Below, one piece after another: positions 62,653 through 64,000 of a stretch of 64,000 nt of DNA. Within the stretch, counting starts at the first letter, position 1, and every line of letters begins with the position of its first letter. The position numbers and the translations under genes were made by a program. The notes below the pieces were generated by a model. It saw nothing but the letters and a program-made list of their open reading frames with translations, made no database searches and was not told the origin of the DNA. Origin of the DNA: Blastococcus saxobsidens (GTDB lineage: Bacteria; Actinomycetota; Actinomycetes; Mycobacteriales; Geodermatophilaceae); the NCBI RefSeq assembly GCF_002938435.1, contig NZ_POQT01000017.1, forward strand, positions 1 through 64,000. The letters run 5' to 3'.

Positions 62653-63906
62653 GTGACCTCCGTGCCCGCGCCCGCCGCGACCGACGTCCTCGTGGTGGGG
62701 GCGGGACCCGCGGGCTCGGCGGCCGCCACCTGGGCCGCGCGCGCCGGGCGCGACGTGGTGCTCGCCGACGCCGCCGTCTTCCCGCGGGACAAGACCTGCG
62801 GGGACGGGCTGACCCCCCGGGCGGTCGCCGAGCTCGACCTGCTGGGTCTCGGGGACTGGGCGCGGTCCAAGGCGCGCAACCGGGGCCTGCGCGCGGCCGG
62901 CTTCGGCCGGCAGTGGGAGCTGCCCTGGCCCGGCGGCGAGTTCCCCGACCACGGCAGCGCCGTGCCCCGCACCGAGCTCGACGCCCGCATCCGCCAGGTG
63001 GCGCTGGAGGCAGGCGTGCTGCCGTTCGAGGGAGCCCGCGCCGTCGACGTCGAACGCGACGGCGAGCGGGTGACCGGTGTGGTCTTCGAGCTGGACGACG
63101 ACAACCGGGTCACCGTCGGCTGCCGGCGGCTCGTGGTCGCCGACGGCGTCCGCTCGCCCCTGGGCCGGCTGCTCGGCCGCGAGTGGCACCGCGACACCGC
63201 GTACGGGGTCGCGGCGCGAAGCTACGTCCGGTCCGGTCACGCCGACGACGAGTGGATCAGCTCGCACCTGGAGCTGCGCGGCACCCAGGGGGAGCTGCTG
63301 TCCGGCTACGGCTGGGTGTTCCCGCTCGGGGCGGAGGCGGGCGAGGTCAACCTCGGGGTGGGGACCCTCGCCACCGCACGGCGCCCGGCCGGGGTGCAGC
63401 TCAAGCCGCTGCTGGAGTTCTACGCCGAGAGCCGGCGCGAGGAGTGGCAGCTCGACGGGCCGGTGCGCGACGTCGCCTCGGCACTGCTGCCCATGGGCGG
63501 AGCGGTGTCGGGGGTGGCCGGCCGGAACTGGGCGCTGGTCGGCGACGCCGCCGGGTGCGTGAACCCGCTCAACGGGGAGGGGATCGACTACGGACTGGAG
63601 ACCGGCCGCACCCTCGCCGGGATGCTGGACGACGACGACTGGACGGCGGCGTGGCCGGCCACCCTGCGCCGGCACTACGGCGAGGCGTTCTCCATCGCCC
63701 GCCGGCTGGCCGGCCTGCTCACGGTGCCGCGTTTCCTGCCCGCGGCCGGTCCGGTCGGCATGCGGTCCCGCCCGCTGATGACCGTGGCGCTCCGCGTCAT
63801 GGGCAACCTCGTCACCGACGAGGACCGCGACGTCGTCGCCCGGCTGTGGCGGACCGCGGGGCGGTTGTCCGTACGGATGGACGAGCGCCGGCCCTTCGGA
63901 GCCTGA
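62653..63906 (+). CDS. Geranylgeranyl reductase family FAD protein
   Basis: 417 residues. FAD-binding VLVVGAGPAGSAAA at the start, KTCGDGLTPRAV as the family's conserved loop, LVVADGVRSPLGRLLG, and WALVGDAAGCVNPLNGEGI as the second FAD motif. It should saturate isoprenoid double bonds, for example in menaquinone (MenJ-type) or archaeol-like lipids; menaquinone is the likely target in an actinomycete. The GTG is preceded by a leaderless promoter. Confidence 0.9.
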   Translation: MTSVPAPAATDVLVVGAGPAGSAAATWAARAGRDVVLADAAVFPRDKTCGDGLTPRAVAELDLLGLGDWARSKARNRGLRAAGFGRQWELPWPGGEFPDHGSAVPRTELDARIRQVALEAGVLPFEGARAVDVERDGERVTGVVFELDDDNRVTVGCRRLVVADGVRSPLGRLLGREWHRDTAYGVAARSYVRSGHADDEWISSHLELRGTQGELLSGYGWVFPLGAEAGEVNLGVGTLATARRPAGVQLKPLLEFYAESRREEWQLDGPVRDVASALLPMGGAVSGVAGRNWALVGDAAGCVNPLNGEGIDYGLETGRTLAGMLDDDDWTAAWPATLRRHYGEAFSIARRLAGLLTVPRFLPAAGPVGMRSRPLMTVALRVMGNLVTDEDRDVVARLWRTAGRLSVRMDERRPFGA

Positions 63907-63933
63907 GCCGACGCGGGGGAGGCAGCACCGTCG

Positions 63934-63993
63934 GCCCCGTCCGGAGGCTCACCCCGAGCGTGCGAGGGGTGAGAGGGACGGGGTCCTCTTTCA
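63934..63993 (-). repeat. Dispersed hairpin repeat, copy 4
   Basis: On the minus strand it begins at a TGA (63993-63991), then AGAGGACCCCGTCC; inner stem CTCACCCC / GGGGTGAG and outer stem GGACCCC...GGGGCC. It implies that a minus-strand gene ends at 63991, entering from beyond the right edge. Confidence 0.6.
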
Positions 63994-64000
63994 GAGGAAC

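Overview
The window is a very GC-rich actinobacterial chromosome segment with no rRNA, phage or insertion sequence. Its gene content points to a mycothiol-using actinomycete: mycothiol S-conjugate amidase, a mycoredoxin, an RNHCP protein, and the order mfd / SurA-like / mazG / eno / ftsB / DUF501 / ppx. The style (many GTG starts, many leaderless genes with a TANNNT -10 box, exopolysaccharide and stress genes) fits Geodermatophilaceae (Blastococcus, Geodermatophilus, Modestobacter), but that family is inference.

1-15 kb: exopolysaccharide locus. It opens with the 3' end of a PKD-domain surface protein. A plus-strand operon follows (GT2-GT4 fusion glycosyltransferase, GT2 glycosyltransferase, NodB deacetylase). 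It converges on a minus-strand operon made of a Wzz / degenerate BY-kinase / O-antigen-polymerase fusion, a second GT2 and a flippase. Divergent from these are an intact BY-kinase, its LMW phosphatase, a cytidylyltransferase, a membrane protein and an acyltransferase. A CapK-like adenylating enzyme after mfd may belong to the same pathway.

15-28 kb: housekeeping (mfd, SurA-like lipoprotein, mazG, MscS channel, eno, ftsB, DUF501, ppx, family-5 uracil-DNA glycosylase). It ends in a shattered esterase pseudogene beside an odd tRNA: anticodon UAA but a short variable loop.

28-48 kb: TetR/MMPL pair, Bax-inhibitor protein, thiolase, SGNH hydrolase, DUF2252, MoxR-VWA-GNAT operon, threonine dehydratase, DrrAB-type ABC exporter, M3 peptidase, DUF5996, RNHCP and greA.

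48-64 kb: mca with a small membrane partner, two secreted proteins, then a redox/stress region: flavin disulfide oxidoreductase, mycoredoxin broken by an in-frame TAG, AhpD-like protein, isochorismatase-like hydrolase, Crp-family regulator, TVP38 protein and DUF427. A minus-strand run holds three dehalogenase-type hydrolases, a VKOR-like protein and WrbA. The window closes with an RHH-like protein and a geranylgeranyl-reductase-family enzyme.

The most unusual items are the Wzz-pseudokinase-Wzy fusion, the UAA tRNA with a class I body, a dispersed hairpin repeat placed directly after stop codons (four copies, with compensatory changes), the dehalogenase cluster, and the amber-interrupted mycoredoxin.
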